Part shown: one piece after another, positions 27,195 through 37,270 of the stretch | How the letters are laid out: each line of letters begins with the position of its first letter | Position numbering within the stretch: the first letter of the stretch is position 1 | Assembly (NCBI RefSeq): GCF_946886895.1 | Contig: NZ_CAMPJO010000013.1 | Span: 33,143-97,142, forward strand | Length of the DNA stretch: 64,000 bases | From: an uncultured Marinobacter sp. | GTDB taxonomy: Bacteria > Pseudomonadota > Gammaproteobacteria > Pseudomonadales > Oleiphilaceae | Reading direction: 5' to 3' | Notes under the pieces: model-generated | The model's input: only the letters and a program-made list of their open reading frames with translations | Told to the model about the DNA's origin: nothing | The model's database searches: none | Made by a program: the position numbers and the translations under genes

Positions 27195-28192
27195 ACTTCT
27201 GCGCCGCCTCGTATATCTCCTGAGGATTCTCGACACCCTGGGCCTTCAGCGATTCGAGGTAACGGCTGATCATGGGCTGCAGTTCCTCGCGCCAGCGGGC
27301 ACGCTCCGCGTCACTCAGCTCGGTGATCTCGTTACCCTGAGCCTTGACGGCGTCCAGGCCAGCCTGGTCCCACTTATCCCACCAGTCGCCGAACCTGGCC
27401 ATCAGCGCGTCGCCGGAGAGACTGTCGATGCAGCCGCGAACATTCTCGGGCAGTGAGTCGTACTTGCGCTGGTTCATCACGAAGAAGAATGAGACCGTGT
27501 AGACGCCGCCGGCCAGATGGTAGTCCAGCACCTCGTCGAGTCGGAAGGACTTCACTGGGTCCCAGGGGAACACGGTGCCGTCAATCACGCCCTTCTGCAG
27601 GCTCTCGTATACCTGTCCGGGGGGGCATGCCCACTGGCTCGGCACCGAGTTCCTCAAGCATCATCGAGACGGCCGGGCTTGGAGTGCGGATACGCAGGCC
27701 TTCCAGATCTTCCATGGAGGTGACCTTGGTATCGCGGGTATGGATCACGCCGCCGTTGTGGGCATGCAGCGCCAACACCTTGAGACCCCGGTACTCCGGC
27801 TTCAAGTATTCCGGATAGAGCTTCCAGAGGGTGCGGCTGGCGACGCCGGCATCCGCTACCAGGAAGGGGATGTCGATAATGGAGGTACGCGGGAATCGAC
27901 CACGCGGGATACCGTGCAGGCCATGGGCGATATCGACTACGCCGGCCATCACCTGTTCCTGCTGGTTGGCGATCCCGCCCATTTGTGTGCCGCCGGGGTA
28001 GATCTGCACCTCGACCTGGCCGTCGGTACACTGGTTCAGATCCTCGGCCCAGGGCTCGATAAAGTCGGTATGGATGCCGTGCACTGGCGGCAGAAAGTGA
28101 CTCAGTTTCAGTGTGATCTTCTGTTGCGCCGCGGCCGGCATGGCCACCACCGCAGCCAGGGCAACCCCGGCAATCAGGCTTCGTTGGAACAT
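27172..28192 (-). pseudogene. dctP: TRAP substrate-binding protein (DctP), broken by a +1 frameshift
   Basis: The first part is a secreted DctP protein (signal MFQRSLIAGVALAAVVAMPA, then LKLSHFLPPVHGIHTDFIEPWA). After GAEPVGMPP the frame changes. The continuation QVYESLQKGVIDGTVFPWDP through EIYEAAQKYVSEFSN is intact in another frame. The switch lies at a run of seven G (plus-strand 27619-27625); six would restore a DctP of about 340 residues. As written, the transporter lacks a functional receptor. It could be a real loss, phase variation or a base-calling error. Confidence 0.8.
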
Positions 28193-28264
28193 GGGCTAAT
28201 CTCCTCATTGGCTATTGTTGTTTTATTCAATGCGACCGAGCCGCCTCCGGCTCTTGCGGCCGGT

Positions 28265-30604
28265 TCACAGGGCCAGGCTGATCTTGCCCCGTGCCCGCGA
28301 GCAACACGCCATCATGCGGCGGCCCTCACTGCGTTCCTCGCGACTGAGCACCCCATCGCGATGGTCAATATTCGCCTCCGAGGTCACCGCCACCTCGCAG
28401 GTACCGCACAGACCCTCCTCGCAATCGCTGGCCACATCAATACCAGCCGCGCGCAGAGCCTCCAGCAGGGTCTGATCCGGTGCCACCGGTACGGTGAAGC
28501 CGCTGTCTTCCAGAACCACCTCGAAGGCCTCTTCCTTGCTCGGATCCAGCAAGGCGCCGGCCGCGCCGAAGTGTTCTACGTGCAGCATGCCGGCGGGCCA
28601 GCCGTTGGTGGCCAGCTCCAACGCCTCAAGCAGCCGCCCCGGGCCACAGGCGTATATCTGGCGTCCCTCCACCGGTGCGCCAATAGCCGCGTCGAGCTGC
28701 AGCCTCGCGCCTTCATCCCTGGGGTAGAGGTGCAAATGGTCCCCATGCTCCGCGGCCAGGCGATCAAGAAATGCCATGGTTCGGCGCGAGCGTCCAGCGT
28801 AGTGAAGAGTATAGGGCTTGCCCAGACGCTTGAGACGGTCGGCCATGGCAATGATGGGGGTAATGCCGATGCCGCCGGCGATGAGCACGTACTCCCCGGC
28901 GCGCTCATCCAGGTGAAAATGGTTCTTCGGCCCGCGGATCGCCAGCTCGTCGCCCACCTGCAAGCGGTCGTGGACATAGATTGAGCCCCCACGGCTCTGC
29001 GACTCTCGCAATACCGCCAGTTCCAGGCGCCCGGGATGATCCGGATCGCCACACAGAGAATAATGCCGCCCCATTTCATCCAGCAGCAGTTCGACATGGG
29101 CCCCGGGCGTCCAGTTCGGCAAGGGCCGGCCGTTGGGATCTTCCAGGCTCAAACCGACGATGTTCTCCGCCAGCACGCGTTTGTCCGCCACGCGCACGCT
29201 ACGGGTCAGGTCCTTGACGGCCGGCGCGCCGATCTCGAAGTCCATACGCGGTTCCCGGGCCTGTTCCGAACGCCGTTCAGGGTTCCGGGCCGGCTCCCAG
29301 CGCACCCAGAGGTGATCCGGACCGCGAAACGAGGTGTTAGGCAGGTAGGTGAACTGCTGATCCGGCATCAGCTCCATGTGCGGCAGCCGGCGCGTGAACT
29401 CCTCGAGGAAGATCCGCATCTCCATCCGGGCGATGTTCTTGCCCATGCACTGATGACTGCCGTAACCAAAGGTAAGGTGATCCACCGCGTTATCACGGTA
29501 TAGGTCCAGCTCGTCGGGATTCTCGAAGTGGCGCTCGTCGTGGTTGCCGGAGGCGGTGACCATCAGCAGCCGCGCACCCTCCGGAACCTGCACATCACCG
29601 ATGGTGGTCTGGCGGGTGGTAATACGCCGCCAGGCAACGACCGAACCGGTATGGCGCAGGCATTCCTCGACGGCATTGGGTATCAGCCGAGGCTTCCGGC
29701 AGACCTCCTCCCACGACTCGCGCTGCTCCAGCAGCCGGCGAAACATGTTGGCCGAGGCGTGGGCGGTGGTCTCGTGGGCGGCAACGATGATCGCCATCAT
29801 CATCGAGTGCAGGTAGCTGTCGGTGACAACCTCCGGGTAGTACGCCTGCTGGCGGATGGCGTAGCGCATCCAGCCTGGACCATCCGGGGTGGCACGCATC
29901 TTCTCCAGCACCTGGCCAGCGTACTGCCAGAAGTGGCCCACAGCATGGGCGACCTTAATCTGCTCCTCTTTTGAGGGACGGCCCCAGGTATTCACGGTAT
30001 GCGCTATGGAATATTCGCGTAGCTTGCCCATGTCCTCCTCCGGCACGCCCAGAAAGTGCAGAGCCACCGTCAAGGGGATTTCCCAGAGCATCTCATCAAC
30101 CAGATCCGCCTCACCCTGGTCGATGATCCGATCCAGGGCCTCCCGTGTCAGGCCCCGCACCATCGGTTTGTGCCGCTCCAGGTTCTCCGGCGTGAAGTGT
30201 TCCATCAGGACCCGGCGCCGCTCGGTGTGTTGAGGCTCATCCTCGTTCACCAGGGTGCGGTTCATGGCGTAATCGTATTGTTTGAGAGCGTCCTGCGCCT
30301 CCTGAGAGACGGGGGTAATTTTTTCCAGAGCAATCGCGGGTGAGAAAGTGATGTTGTCACGGAACACCGCTTTAATGTCGTCGTAGCGGCTGATCACCCA
30401 GTAGTCCAGCTTGGGGCTGTAGAACACCGGCGCCTGATCCCTTGACCAACGCAGCGCTTCGGCCGGATCCAACTGATAGTCATTGCCAAAGGGGTCAAAT
30501 TCCGCCGCTTTGTGCGAGACAGGGCAGCCGACCGCGGCTGTTCCGGTGACCGGGCACCCCGTCGCGTTCTGGGTCTGCTGCTTGTCCGCGCGTTGACTCA
30601 TCAT
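28265..30604 (-). CDS. Self-sufficient cytochrome P450, CYP116B type (P450-FMN reductase-[2Fe-2S] fusion)
   Basis: A 779-residue fusion. Residues 1-450 are a P450: I-helix AAHETT at 275-280, ExxR at 314-317, heme loop FGYGSHQCMG with Cys386. Residues about 460-690 are a phthalate-dioxygenase-type reductase (RHYSLCGDP for FMN, GGIGITP for NADH). The C terminus is a plant-type ferredoxin with DCEEGLCGTCEV and a fourth Cys in MACCSRA. Such enzymes oxidise substrates using NAD(P)H without partners. It is divergent from an IclR regulator and followed by TRAP genes, suggesting import and oxidation of an organic acid or aromatic. Either of two adjacent ATGs (30604, 30601) may start it. Confidence 0.93.
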   Translation of the reverse strand: MMSQRADKQQTQNATGCPVTGTAAVGCPVSHKAAEFDPFGNDYQLDPAEALRWSRDQAPVFYSPKLDYWVISRYDDIKAVFRDNITFSPAIALEKITPVSQEAQDALKQYDYAMNRTLVNEDEPQHTERRRVLMEHFTPENLERHKPMVRGLTREALDRIIDQGEADLVDEMLWEIPLTVALHFLGVPEEDMGKLREYSIAHTVNTWGRPSKEEQIKVAHAVGHFWQYAGQVLEKMRATPDGPGWMRYAIRQQAYYPEVVTDSYLHSMMMAIIVAAHETTAHASANMFRRLLEQRESWEEVCRKPRLIPNAVEECLRHTGSVVAWRRITTRQTTIGDVQVPEGARLLMVTASGNHDERHFENPDELDLYRDNAVDHLTFGYGSHQCMGKNIARMEMRIFLEEFTRRLPHMELMPDQQFTYLPNTSFRGPDHLWVRWEPARNPERRSEQAREPRMDFEIGAPAVKDLTRSVRVADKRVLAENIVGLSLEDPNGRPLPNWTPGAHVELLLDEMGRHYSLCGDPDHPGRLELAVLRESQSRGGSIYVHDRLQVGDELAIRGPKNHFHLDERAGEYVLIAGGIGITPIIAMADRLKRLGKPYTLHYAGRSRRTMAFLDRLAAEHGDHLHLYPRDEGARLQLDAAIGAPVEGRQIYACGPGRLLEALELATNGWPAGMLHVEHFGAAGALLDPSKEEAFEVVLEDSGFTVPVAPDQTLLEALRAAGIDVASDCEEGLCGTCEVAVTSEANIDHRDGVLSREERSEGRRMMACCSRARGKISLAL

Positions 30605-30624
30605 GGCTTCCTTGACGCTATTTA

Positions 30625-30653
30625 CTAATAACGCACATATAGTGCACTATTAG
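30625..30653. promoter_or_regulatory. Palindromic operator candidate for the IclR regulator
   Basis: The 29 bp from CTAATAACGCAC to GTGCACTATTAG form an inverted repeat with perfect CTAATA/TATTAG ends and near-complete GCAC/GTGC inner arms. It lies 21 bp upstream of the P450 start and about 50 bp upstream of iclR, the expected place for a divergently acting IclR operator. Confidence 0.55.
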
Positions 30654-30700
30654 AGAATATAACCCATCTGATCGTTCGTCAAACAATGAGAGATAGGCAC

Positions 30701-31372
30701 ATGAGCTCCTTACAGACCTTATCCCGGGGGCTGACCGCCCTGGAGCTGGTCGCTCAAAAAGAGCACGGACTGGCGATAGCCGAGTTGGCGGAGGCGCTGG
30801 GAGTACACCGGGCGATCGTTTATCGATTGGTGTCGACCCTGGAGAGCCACGACTTAGTGACCCGCAGCCGCAATGGCCGGATCTGCCTCGGAGGCGGGGT
30901 AGTGGCGTTGGCATCGCGGATCGAGCCGCAGCTGCGGGCCATGGCGCGCCCCTTGCTACAGGAGCTGGCCGAGCGAACCCGGGCCACGGCATTCCTCTGT
31001 GTCGGACAGGGGGAGGAGTGCGTCGCTGTCGAGGTGGCGGAACCAGAGACCTTGTTGCTGCGGGTTTCCTACCGCGTCGGAAGCCGGCATCCGCTCCAGC
31101 GCGGCGCGGCAGGTATCGCCATCGCCTCCCTGCGCCCGGAACGCCCGGAGGATTCCGAGGCGCTACGCCAGGCCCGGCGAGATGGCTACAGCGTCACCCA
31201 GGGGCAACTGCAGGCGGGTGCCGTTGGCGTGGCGGCGCCGTTGATTTATCCCGACGAAAATCACTTCAGGTTTGAGGGCTGCGTTGGTGTCGTAGCGCTG
31301 CAGGATCTGGATGTGGAAGCTGCCACCAAGGCGACACTGGGCTGCGCCCGGCGACTGGTGAGCCGGTTTTAA
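30701..31372 (+). CDS. IclR-family transcriptional regulator
   Basis: A 223-residue regulator: N-terminal winged helix (LQTLSRGLTALELVAQKEHG and ELAEALGVHRAIVYRLVSTL) and a C-terminal effector domain (LLLRVSYRVGSRHPLQRGAAG). Length is a little short for the family. It is divergent from the P450-TRAP genes and probably controls them in response to the substrate. ATG 30701 has GAGATAGG upstream; ATG 30686 has no ribosome site. Confidence 0.85.
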   Translation: MSSLQTLSRGLTALELVAQKEHGLAIAELAEALGVHRAIVYRLVSTLESHDLVTRSRNGRICLGGGVVALASRIEPQLRAMARPLLQELAERTRATAFLCVGQGEECVAVEVAEPETLLLRVSYRVGSRHPLQRGAAGIAIASLRPERPEDSEALRQARRDGYSVTQGQLQAGAVGVAAPLIYPDENHFRFEGCVGVVALQDLDVEAATKATLGCARRLVSRF

Positions 31373-31412
31373 GGACAAACGCAAGGCGGGAATTTGCCCG
31401 GTACGACACCCT

Positions 31413-31877
31413 TCAGCCCTGCCTCTCAAGTTGCCGTTCGAGCTTTCCCATAATATTGAACAAATCACGATGCTCTCCCGACGTGAGCACCCCCACAAGC
31501 TCTGCCTCCCAGGCTTGAGCCTGGGGTATCAGCTTCGCAAGCAGCTTCTGGCCTGCGTCAGACAAGTTCAGAACCTGCAAACGCTGGTCACCGGGTGACG
31601 GTGAGCGAACTAGCAGCTTTCGCTCCTCCAGAGACTGGATCGCGCGCGAAACTCGCACCTTATCCATGTTTGTATGAACGCAAATCGCTTTAGCGGTGAG
31701 GTTGTCGCCGTGACTGAGCCACGCCAAAACCCGCCACTGAGCCACATTCAGGCCGTATTTTTCAGCATAGAGCTGAGATAGTTTGTCGCTGATACAGTCC
31801 GCTAGCCGGTTAAGCCTGTAGGGCAGAAACTGGTTAAGATCAATTTCAGGCCTGGCAGATAGTTGCACGTTGCTCAT
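31413..31877 (-). CDS. MarR-family regulator, probably of the homogentisate operon
   Basis: A 154-residue MarR protein with the winged-helix motif LNVAQWRVLAWLSHGDNLTAKAI and wing SPSPGDQRLQVLNLSDAG. It is divergent from hmgA with a 93 bp shared intergenic region, so it probably represses homogentisate catabolism, though this is inferred from position only. Confidence 0.82.
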   Translation of the reverse strand: MSNVQLSARPEIDLNQFLPYRLNRLADCISDKLSQLYAEKYGLNVAQWRVLAWLSHGDNLTAKAICVHTNMDKVRVSRAIQSLEERKLLVRSPSPGDQRLQVLNLSDAGQKLLAKLIPQAQAWEAELVGVLTSGEHRDLFNIMGKLERQLERQG

Positions 31878-31897
31878 CAGGTTTATGCTCTGGTTGA

Positions 31898-31919
31898 TAT
31901 ACTGCTAACATACAATATA
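31898..31919. promoter_or_regulatory. Dyad between marR and hmgA (candidate operator)
   Basis: TATACTG and CAATATA form an inverted repeat with one mismatch around 8 bp, 20 bp upstream of the MarR start and 51 bp upstream of hmgA. Position and size suit a MarR dimer site. Confidence 0.35.
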
Positions 31920-31970
31920 GTTTCATTTGTAACTTGATTGCCGTGACCGACAAGACAAATAAGAGGCGTT

Positions 31971-33281
31971 ATGAATAACAAAACGCAGGAATACCTCAGC
32001 GGATTCCGTAACCACCATGCCACCGAGGCCTTGTCGGGCGCGCTTCCGACAGGAAGAAATTCACCACAACGCTGCCCCTACGGCCTTTATGCCGAGCAAC
32101 TGAGCGGCTCGGCGTTCACTGCGCCACGCAGTCAGAATTTGCGTAGCTGGCTGTACCGGGTCCGGCCATCCGTTGCCCAGAGCGCTTATGAGCCTGTATC
32201 CATCGCGACGCTGGCCACCGCGCCCCCGGACAAACCCGCCGCGGATCCCAACCAGATGCGCTGGGATCCACGCCCACTGCCCGATGGGCCCACCGACTTC
32301 ATTGAAGGGTTGATGACCATTGCTGTCAATGGCGACGCCTCCACGCAAACCGGTTGCGGCGTGCATGTCTATACCTTCAACCGCAATATGGACCAGCGGT
32401 TCCTGTACGACGCGGATGGCGAATTGCTGATTGTGCCGCAGTTGGGTGCCCTCACGCTGCGCACGGAACTGGGGGTGCTTGACGTGGTTTCGGGTGAAAT
32501 CGCGGTCATCCCCCGTGGCATCAAGTTTCAGGTGCAGCTCGGCCACAACACCGAGGCGGCCCGGGGCTATATCTGCGAGAACTACGGCAGTCCCTTTGAA
32601 CTGCCAGGCCTGGGGCCCATCGGGGCCAACGGTCTGGCCAATCCCCGCGACTTCCTGACTCCGGTGGCATCCTACGAGGACATGTCCGGCAATTTCGAGC
32701 TGATCGCCAAGTTCTCCGGCCAGCTTTGGACCACAAAGCTGGATCATTCGCCCCTCGATGTCGTGGCCTGGCATGGCAATTACGCCCCCTACAAGTACGA
32801 CCTGGCTAACTTCAATACCATCAACACGGTCAGCTTTGATCATCCGGATCCGTCGATCTTCACCGTGCTCACTTCGACATCCGACACACCAGGGATGGCT
32901 AACATCGATTTCGTGATTTTCCCGCCGCGCTGGATGGTCGCTGAAGATACCTTTCGGCCACCCTATTTCCACCGGAATCTGATGAGTGAATTCATGGGGC
33001 TGATCCACGGCGAGTATGACGCCAAGGCAGAAGGCTTCCTGCCAGGGGGAAGCAGCCTGCACAACTGTATGTCGCCTCATGGCCCCGACGCGGAGACCTT
33101 CGAGAAGGCGTCCTCTGCCGAACTGGCCCCGCAGCGCCTTTGCGATACCCTGGCCTTCATGTTTGAGAGTCGTTATGTGTTTCAGCCGACACCGGCAGCG
33201 CTGGATGCTGACTTCCGCCAGAGCAATTACGTCGATGTGTGGGGCGGTCTGGCGTCACGTTTTACTCCGGACCAGCGGTAA
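31971..33281 (+). CDS. hmgA: Homogentisate 1,2-dioxygenase
   Basis: A 436-residue enzyme that opens the homogentisate ring to maleylacetoacetate using Fe(II). Recognised by [19 protein letters not shown] at the N terminus, and [20 protein letters not shown] with [13 protein letters not shown] near the metal site. GAGGCG precedes the ATG. It leads the operon hmgA-fah-maiA. Confidence 0.95.
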   Translation: MNNKTQEYLSGFRNHHATEALSGALPTGRNSPQRCPYGLYAEQLSGSAFTAPRSQNLRSWLYRVRPSVAQSAYEPVSIATLATAPPDKPAADPNQMRWDPRPLPDGPTDFIEGLMTIAVNGDASTQTGCGVHVYTFNRNMDQRFLYDADGELLIVPQLGALTLRTELGVLDVVSGEIAVIPRGIKFQVQLGHNTEAARGYICENYGSPFELPGLGPIGANGLANPRDFLTPVASYEDMSGNFELIAKFSGQLWTTKLDHSPLDVVAWHGNYAPYKYDLANFNTINTVSFDHPDPSIFTVLTSTSDTPGMANIDFVIFPPRWMVAEDTFRPPYFHRNLMSEFMGLIHGEYDAKAEGFLPGGSSLHNCMSPHGPDAETFEKASSAELAPQRLCDTLAFMFESRYVFQPTPAALDADFRQSNYVDVWGGLASRFTPDQR

Positions 33282-33318
33282 TTCCTGATCATTTCAACGC
33301 AAGAAAAAGGACTGTTTT

Positions 33319-34338
33319 ATGAAACTGGCAACACTGAACCAGGGCCGCGACGGCCAACTGATCGTTGTTTCACAGGATCTGAGCCGTGCCGTGCGCGTAC
33401 CCCAGATCGCAGCCACACTCCAGCAGGCGATCGAAGACTGGAACACGTCCGCCCCCAGGCTGGAAAAGGTCTATGCCGAACTGAATGCCGGTCAGGTCAC
33501 AGACGCCTTTGACCTCGATCTGGCCGCCCTGCACTCGCCGTTGCCACGCACCTATCATTGGGCCGATGGTTCCGCCTACCTGAACCACGTTCAACTGGTT
33601 CGGCAAGCACGCGGTGCAGAAATGCCGGAGACATTCTGGTCCGACCCACTGATGTACCAGGGTGGCGGCGACCGTTTCCTTGCACCGACTGGCAACATCG
33701 AAGCCGTCAGTGAAGAGCATGGAATCGATCTGGAAGGCGAACTCGCGGTCGTCGTCGACGACGTACCGATGGCGACCCCGCCTGAGCAGGCCATGGACCA
33801 CATCAAACTGGTCATGCTGGTCAACGACGTCAGCCTGCGGGGTCTGATTCCCGGTGAGTTGGCCAAAGGCTTTGGCTTCTTCCAGGCCAAGCCGGCATCC
33901 AGCTTTTCTCCGATTGCCGTGACACCGGATGAGCTGGGCGGCGCCTGGAAAGACGGCCGGGTTCATCGGCCGCTGACCGTACACCTCAACGGGGAGAAGT
34001 TCGGGGAGCCGGAGGCCGGTCCTGATATGATTTTCAGCTTCCCACAGCTTATCGCCCATGCCGCAAAAACACGGCATCTGGGTGCCGGCGCTATCATCGG
34101 CTCAGGCACGGTATCCAACCCAGGCCCCGACGGTGGCCCCGGCAAGTCCATTGCCGATGGCGGGGTTGGCTATTCCTGTCTCGCGGAGATACGGATGGTC
34201 GAGAAGATCCAACAGGGTGAAATAACAACGCCCTTTCTCCGGTTCGGCGATAGAGTGCGTATTGAGATGTTTGATCACCAGGGCAACACCATCTTCGGCG
34301 CCATTGATCAGCAGGTGGTGCATTACCAGCCGACGTAG
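33319..34338 (+). CDS. Fumarylacetoacetase (FAH family)
   Basis: A 339-residue FAH-fold enzyme with metal ligands in EHGIDLEGELAVVVDDVPM and catalytic-region sequence GSGTVSNPGPDGGPGKSIADGG. It cleaves fumarylacetoacetate to fumarate and acetoacetate, the last step of tyrosine breakdown. It is the shorter bacterial form rather than the 430-residue one. AAGGA lies upstream. It is 37 nt after hmgA and 11 nt before maiA. Confidence 0.9.
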   Translation: MKLATLNQGRDGQLIVVSQDLSRAVRVPQIAATLQQAIEDWNTSAPRLEKVYAELNAGQVTDAFDLDLAALHSPLPRTYHWADGSAYLNHVQLVRQARGAEMPETFWSDPLMYQGGGDRFLAPTGNIEAVSEEHGIDLEGELAVVVDDVPMATPPEQAMDHIKLVMLVNDVSLRGLIPGELAKGFGFFQAKPASSFSPIAVTPDELGGAWKDGRVHRPLTVHLNGEKFGEPEAGPDMIFSFPQLIAHAAKTRHLGAGAIIGSGTVSNPGPDGGPGKSIADGGVGYSCLAEIRMVEKIQQGEITTPFLRFGDRVRIEMFDHQGNTIFGAIDQQVVHYQPT

Positions 34339-34349
34339 GGGGAGGGTGC

Positions 34350-34991
34350 ATGAAACTGTATGGTTATTTCCGTTCATCGGCAGCGTACCGGGTACGCATT
34401 GCGCTTAATCTGAAAGGGCTCGCCTATGAACAGGTCGCGATCAATCTGGTCAGGGATGAGCAGCGCAGCGAGGACAGCCTCGTGCGAAACCCGCAGGGCC
34501 TGGTGCCGGTACTGGAAACGGATGAGGGCCGGTGGCTGACCCAGTCGCTGGCGATCTGCGAATACCTTGAGGAGCGCCATCCAGAGCCTTCGATACTACC
34601 TGACGACCTTGAGGGACGAGCCCGGGTGCGGGCCCTCTCCCAGGTGGTGGCCAGCGAAATCCACCCGCTTAACAACCTCAGGGTACTCAAGTACCTGACG
34701 GGTGAACTGGGCATCGAGGATGAACGCAAGCTCCACTGGTATCGGCACTGGATCCATGAGGGCTTCCTCGCTATGGAAACAATGCTCGCCGGCGCTTCTG
34801 AAACCGGTAATTTTTGCCACGGCAATGTGCCGACGCTGGCAGACATATGCCTGGTCCCGCAGGTATTCAATGCCCGCCGCTTCGATTGCGACCTGAGCGA
34901 CTACCCGACGATCCTGCGCATTGCGGACCATTGCGACAAATTACCGTGTTTCGCCGATGCGCGGCCCGAATGCCAACCCGATAGCCTCTGA
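34350..34991 (+). CDS. maiA: Maleylacetoacetate isomerase
   Basis: A 213-residue zeta-class glutathione transferase starting MKLYGYFRSSAAYRVRIALN, with the SSAAYRVR glutathione-activating motif and PQGLVPVLETD. It isomerises maleylacetoacetate to fumarylacetoacetate between HmgA and Fah. GGGGAGG precedes the ATG. Confidence 0.95.
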   Translation: MKLYGYFRSSAAYRVRIALNLKGLAYEQVAINLVRDEQRSEDSLVRNPQGLVPVLETDEGRWLTQSLAICEYLEERHPEPSILPDDLEGRARVRALSQVVASEIHPLNNLRVLKYLTGELGIEDERKLHWYRHWIHEGFLAMETMLAGASETGNFCHGNVPTLADICLVPQVFNARRFDCDLSDYPTILRIADHCDKLPCFADARPECQPDSL

Positions 34992-35024
34992 GTTTGCCCA
35001 CACTCTGACTCGCAATCAGCCAGG

Positions 35025-35051
35025 AAAAAGCCACATCATCGATGATGTGGC
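35025..35051 (-). terminator. Rho-independent terminator of hpd
   Basis: GCCACATCATC (35030-35040) and GATGATGTGGC (35041-35051) form a perfect 22 bp palindrome. On the minus strand the hairpin is followed by five T, 29 nt past the hpd stop. On the plus strand no T run follows, but the hairpin also sits 38 nt after maiA. Confidence 0.7.
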
Positions 35052-35079
35052 AAAGGGGGTGTCCAGCCAGCGTCAGAGG

Positions 35080-36153
35080 TTATTTGTCAGCGTCCAGCAC
35101 ACCGCGCCGGATCTGATCCCGTTCAATCGATTCGAAGAGAGCCTTGAAATTCCCCTCCCCGAACCCGTCATCCCCCTTACGCTGGATAAACTCAAAAAAT
35201 ACCGGGCCCAACTGCGGCTTGGAGAAAATCTGTACCAACAGGCGCTTGTTTCCATCCGTTGTTCCGTCCAACAGCAAACCCCGGGCCTTAAGCTCTTCAA
35301 CGGGCTCGCCATGGTCAGGCAGGCGTTCATCAAGCATCTCGTAGTAGGTGTCGGGCGGCGGGTCCATGAAGGGCACCCCCAGAGCCTTCAACTTGTCCCA
35401 TGTCGCAATCAGGTCGTCGCTCAGGAAGGCAATGTGCTGAATTCCCTCGCCCTGGAACGCCAACAGAAATTCCTCAATCTGGCCTGCGCCCCTGGAGGAC
35501 TCTTCATTGAGAGGGATTCGGATCTTGCCGTCAGGGGCCGTCATCGCTTTTGAGGTCAGGCCGGTATACTCACCCTTGATGTCGAAAAAGCGGATCTCGC
35601 GGAAATTGAACAGGCGCTCGTAGAAATTAGCCCAGTAGGTCATGCGACCGCGGTAGACATTGTGCGTCAGGTGATCAACAAGCTTAAGGCCAGCGCCTTC
35701 GGGATAACGATCCTCGACCAGGTATTCAAAGTCGATGTCGTAGATTGAACCTTTTTCGCCGTAACGATCGATCAGATAGAGCGGTGCACCGCCGATTCCT
35801 TTGATCGCGGGCAGGCGCAACTCCATTGGCCCGGTGGGCATCTCGACAGGCTCGGCGCCAAGCTCAAGAGCCCTGTTATAGGCTTGATGGGCATCCCGCA
35901 CCCGAAAGGCCATGCCGCTCGCCGATGGCCCGTGCTCTCTGGCAAAGTATGCCGCCGGCCCCTTTGGTTCGCGATTAATAATGATATTGATACCGTTCTG
36001 GCGATACAGGAGCACATCTTTTGAGCGGTGCCGGGCCACCTTGACGAAGCCCATGGATTCAAAAATTGGCTCCAGTACATTCGGCGTTGGTGACGCAAAC
36101 TCGACAAACTCGAAGCCATCAAGACCCATCGGATTTTCGAAAACATCAGTCAT
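35080..36153 (-). CDS. hpd: 4-hydroxyphenylpyruvate dioxygenase
   Basis: A 357-residue HPPD converting 4-hydroxyphenylpyruvate to homogentisate. Recognised by the N-terminal [28 protein letters not shown] with an iron His, [13 protein letters not shown] with the second His, and [20 protein letters not shown] with the Glu ligand. GGAGAT precedes the ATG. It is convergent with the hmgA operon, which acts on its product. Confidence 0.95.
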   Translation of the reverse strand: MTDVFENPMGLDGFEFVEFASPTPNVLEPIFESMGFVKVARHRSKDVLLYRQNGINIIINREPKGPAAYFAREHGPSASGMAFRVRDAHQAYNRALELGAEPVEMPTGPMELRLPAIKGIGGAPLYLIDRYGEKGSIYDIDFEYLVEDRYPEGAGLKLVDHLTHNVYRGRMTYWANFYERLFNFREIRFFDIKGEYTGLTSKAMTAPDGKIRIPLNEESSRGAGQIEEFLLAFQGEGIQHIAFLSDDLIATWDKLKALGVPFMDPPPDTYYEMLDERLPDHGEPVEELKARGLLLDGTTDGNKRLLVQIFSKPQLGPVFFEFIQRKGDDGFGEGNFKALFESIERDQIRRGVLDADK

Positions 36154-36270
36154 AGCAAGATCTCCGGAAATAAAATCGTTGGTTGGTCTCGCGGATTTCG
36201 ATGCCAGGTGGCAGACAGCGCGCCTGAATCACCGTAGCACCAGTGATCACCTCAGGCTACACTGCCATTC

Positions 36271-37182
36271 ATGAACTCCATTGATGCATTGAACCTGGAC
36301 TTCCGCTCCCTGAGTACGTTCCTGTCGGTACTCGACGAAGGCAGCGTTTCCCGTGCCGCAGTAAGGCTGGGCGTGACTCAGTCCGCCGTGAGCCACACCC
36401 TTGAGCGCCTGCGCCAGGCCCTCGGCGACCCGCTGTTCGTCAAATCCGGGCGGGGTATCGTTCCCACCCGCTACGCGCTCCAGGCCGGCCCCCATGTGCG
36501 CCAGATTCTGGACGACCTGCAGTCCCTGTCCGCCGGCCCGCCGTTCAGCCCGGCCACGGCCGAGTTCACCTTCACCGTGGCCGCCAACGATTACCAGCGC
36601 GACCTGCTGTTACCGGGCCTTTTGCGAACCCTGCGCCGGGAGGCTCCGGGTATTAACCTGCAGGTGATTCCCTCCGGCATCCCTCGGGCGGACATGCTCC
36701 GAAAAGATGTGTGTGACCTGATCATCTCCCCGCACGCCCCGGAGGCCACGGACATCATGCAACGCGGCCTGACAGCAGACCGCATGGTGGTGTTCTATGA
36801 CCCGGCCCACCGGGAGCCACCAGCGAATCTGGCGGACTACCTGAAAGCCGATCACATTGCCCTGCTGTTCGCCACCGGCGAGAAGCCGACGCTTGAGACA
36901 TCACTGAATACCCGGGGTCTGAACCGGCGCAACGTTGTCACAGTCTCAAACTTCTCCGGACTGCCCGAGTTCCTGCGGGGCTCGGATATGCTGGCCACGG
37001 CTCCGGAGGGCATGAGCAAACACTTACTCCGCGACTTCGCCTGGGTGCCCCTGCCGTTTGATTTCAAACCGTTTACCCTGCTGATGCTGTGGCACCGCCG
37101 CAACCAGAATGATCCCGCCCATAAGTGGCTGCGCAATCAGGTAAACGCCGTTGCAGCAATTCTCAATAGTTTAGACAGTTAA
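36271..37182 (+). CDS. LysR-family regulator divergent from hpd
   Basis: A 303-residue LysR protein: N-terminal helix-turn-helix LSTFLSVLDEGSVSRAAVRLGVTQSAVSHTLERLRQALG, then a periplasmic-binding-like effector domain. The 117 bp divergent region shared with hpd suggests it controls hpd. No ribosome site is obvious before ATG 36271. Confidence 0.85.
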   Translation: MNSIDALNLDFRSLSTFLSVLDEGSVSRAAVRLGVTQSAVSHTLERLRQALGDPLFVKSGRGIVPTRYALQAGPHVRQILDDLQSLSAGPPFSPATAEFTFTVAANDYQRDLLLPGLLRTLRREAPGINLQVIPSGIPRADMLRKDVCDLIISPHAPEATDIMQRGLTADRMVVFYDPAHREPPANLADYLKADHIALLFATGEKPTLETSLNTRGLNRRNVVTVSNFSGLPEFLRGSDMLATAPEGMSKHLLRDFAWVPLPFDFKPFTLLMLWHRRNQNDPAHKWLRNQVNAVAAILNSLDS

Positions 37183-37270
37183 TCAATTACTTTTGTTCAT
37201 GCATTGTATGAGTACGCAGGTCGTTATCTTTTGCACTGGTTGTCTCTAGACTGACCTCCAAAGCCTGAAA

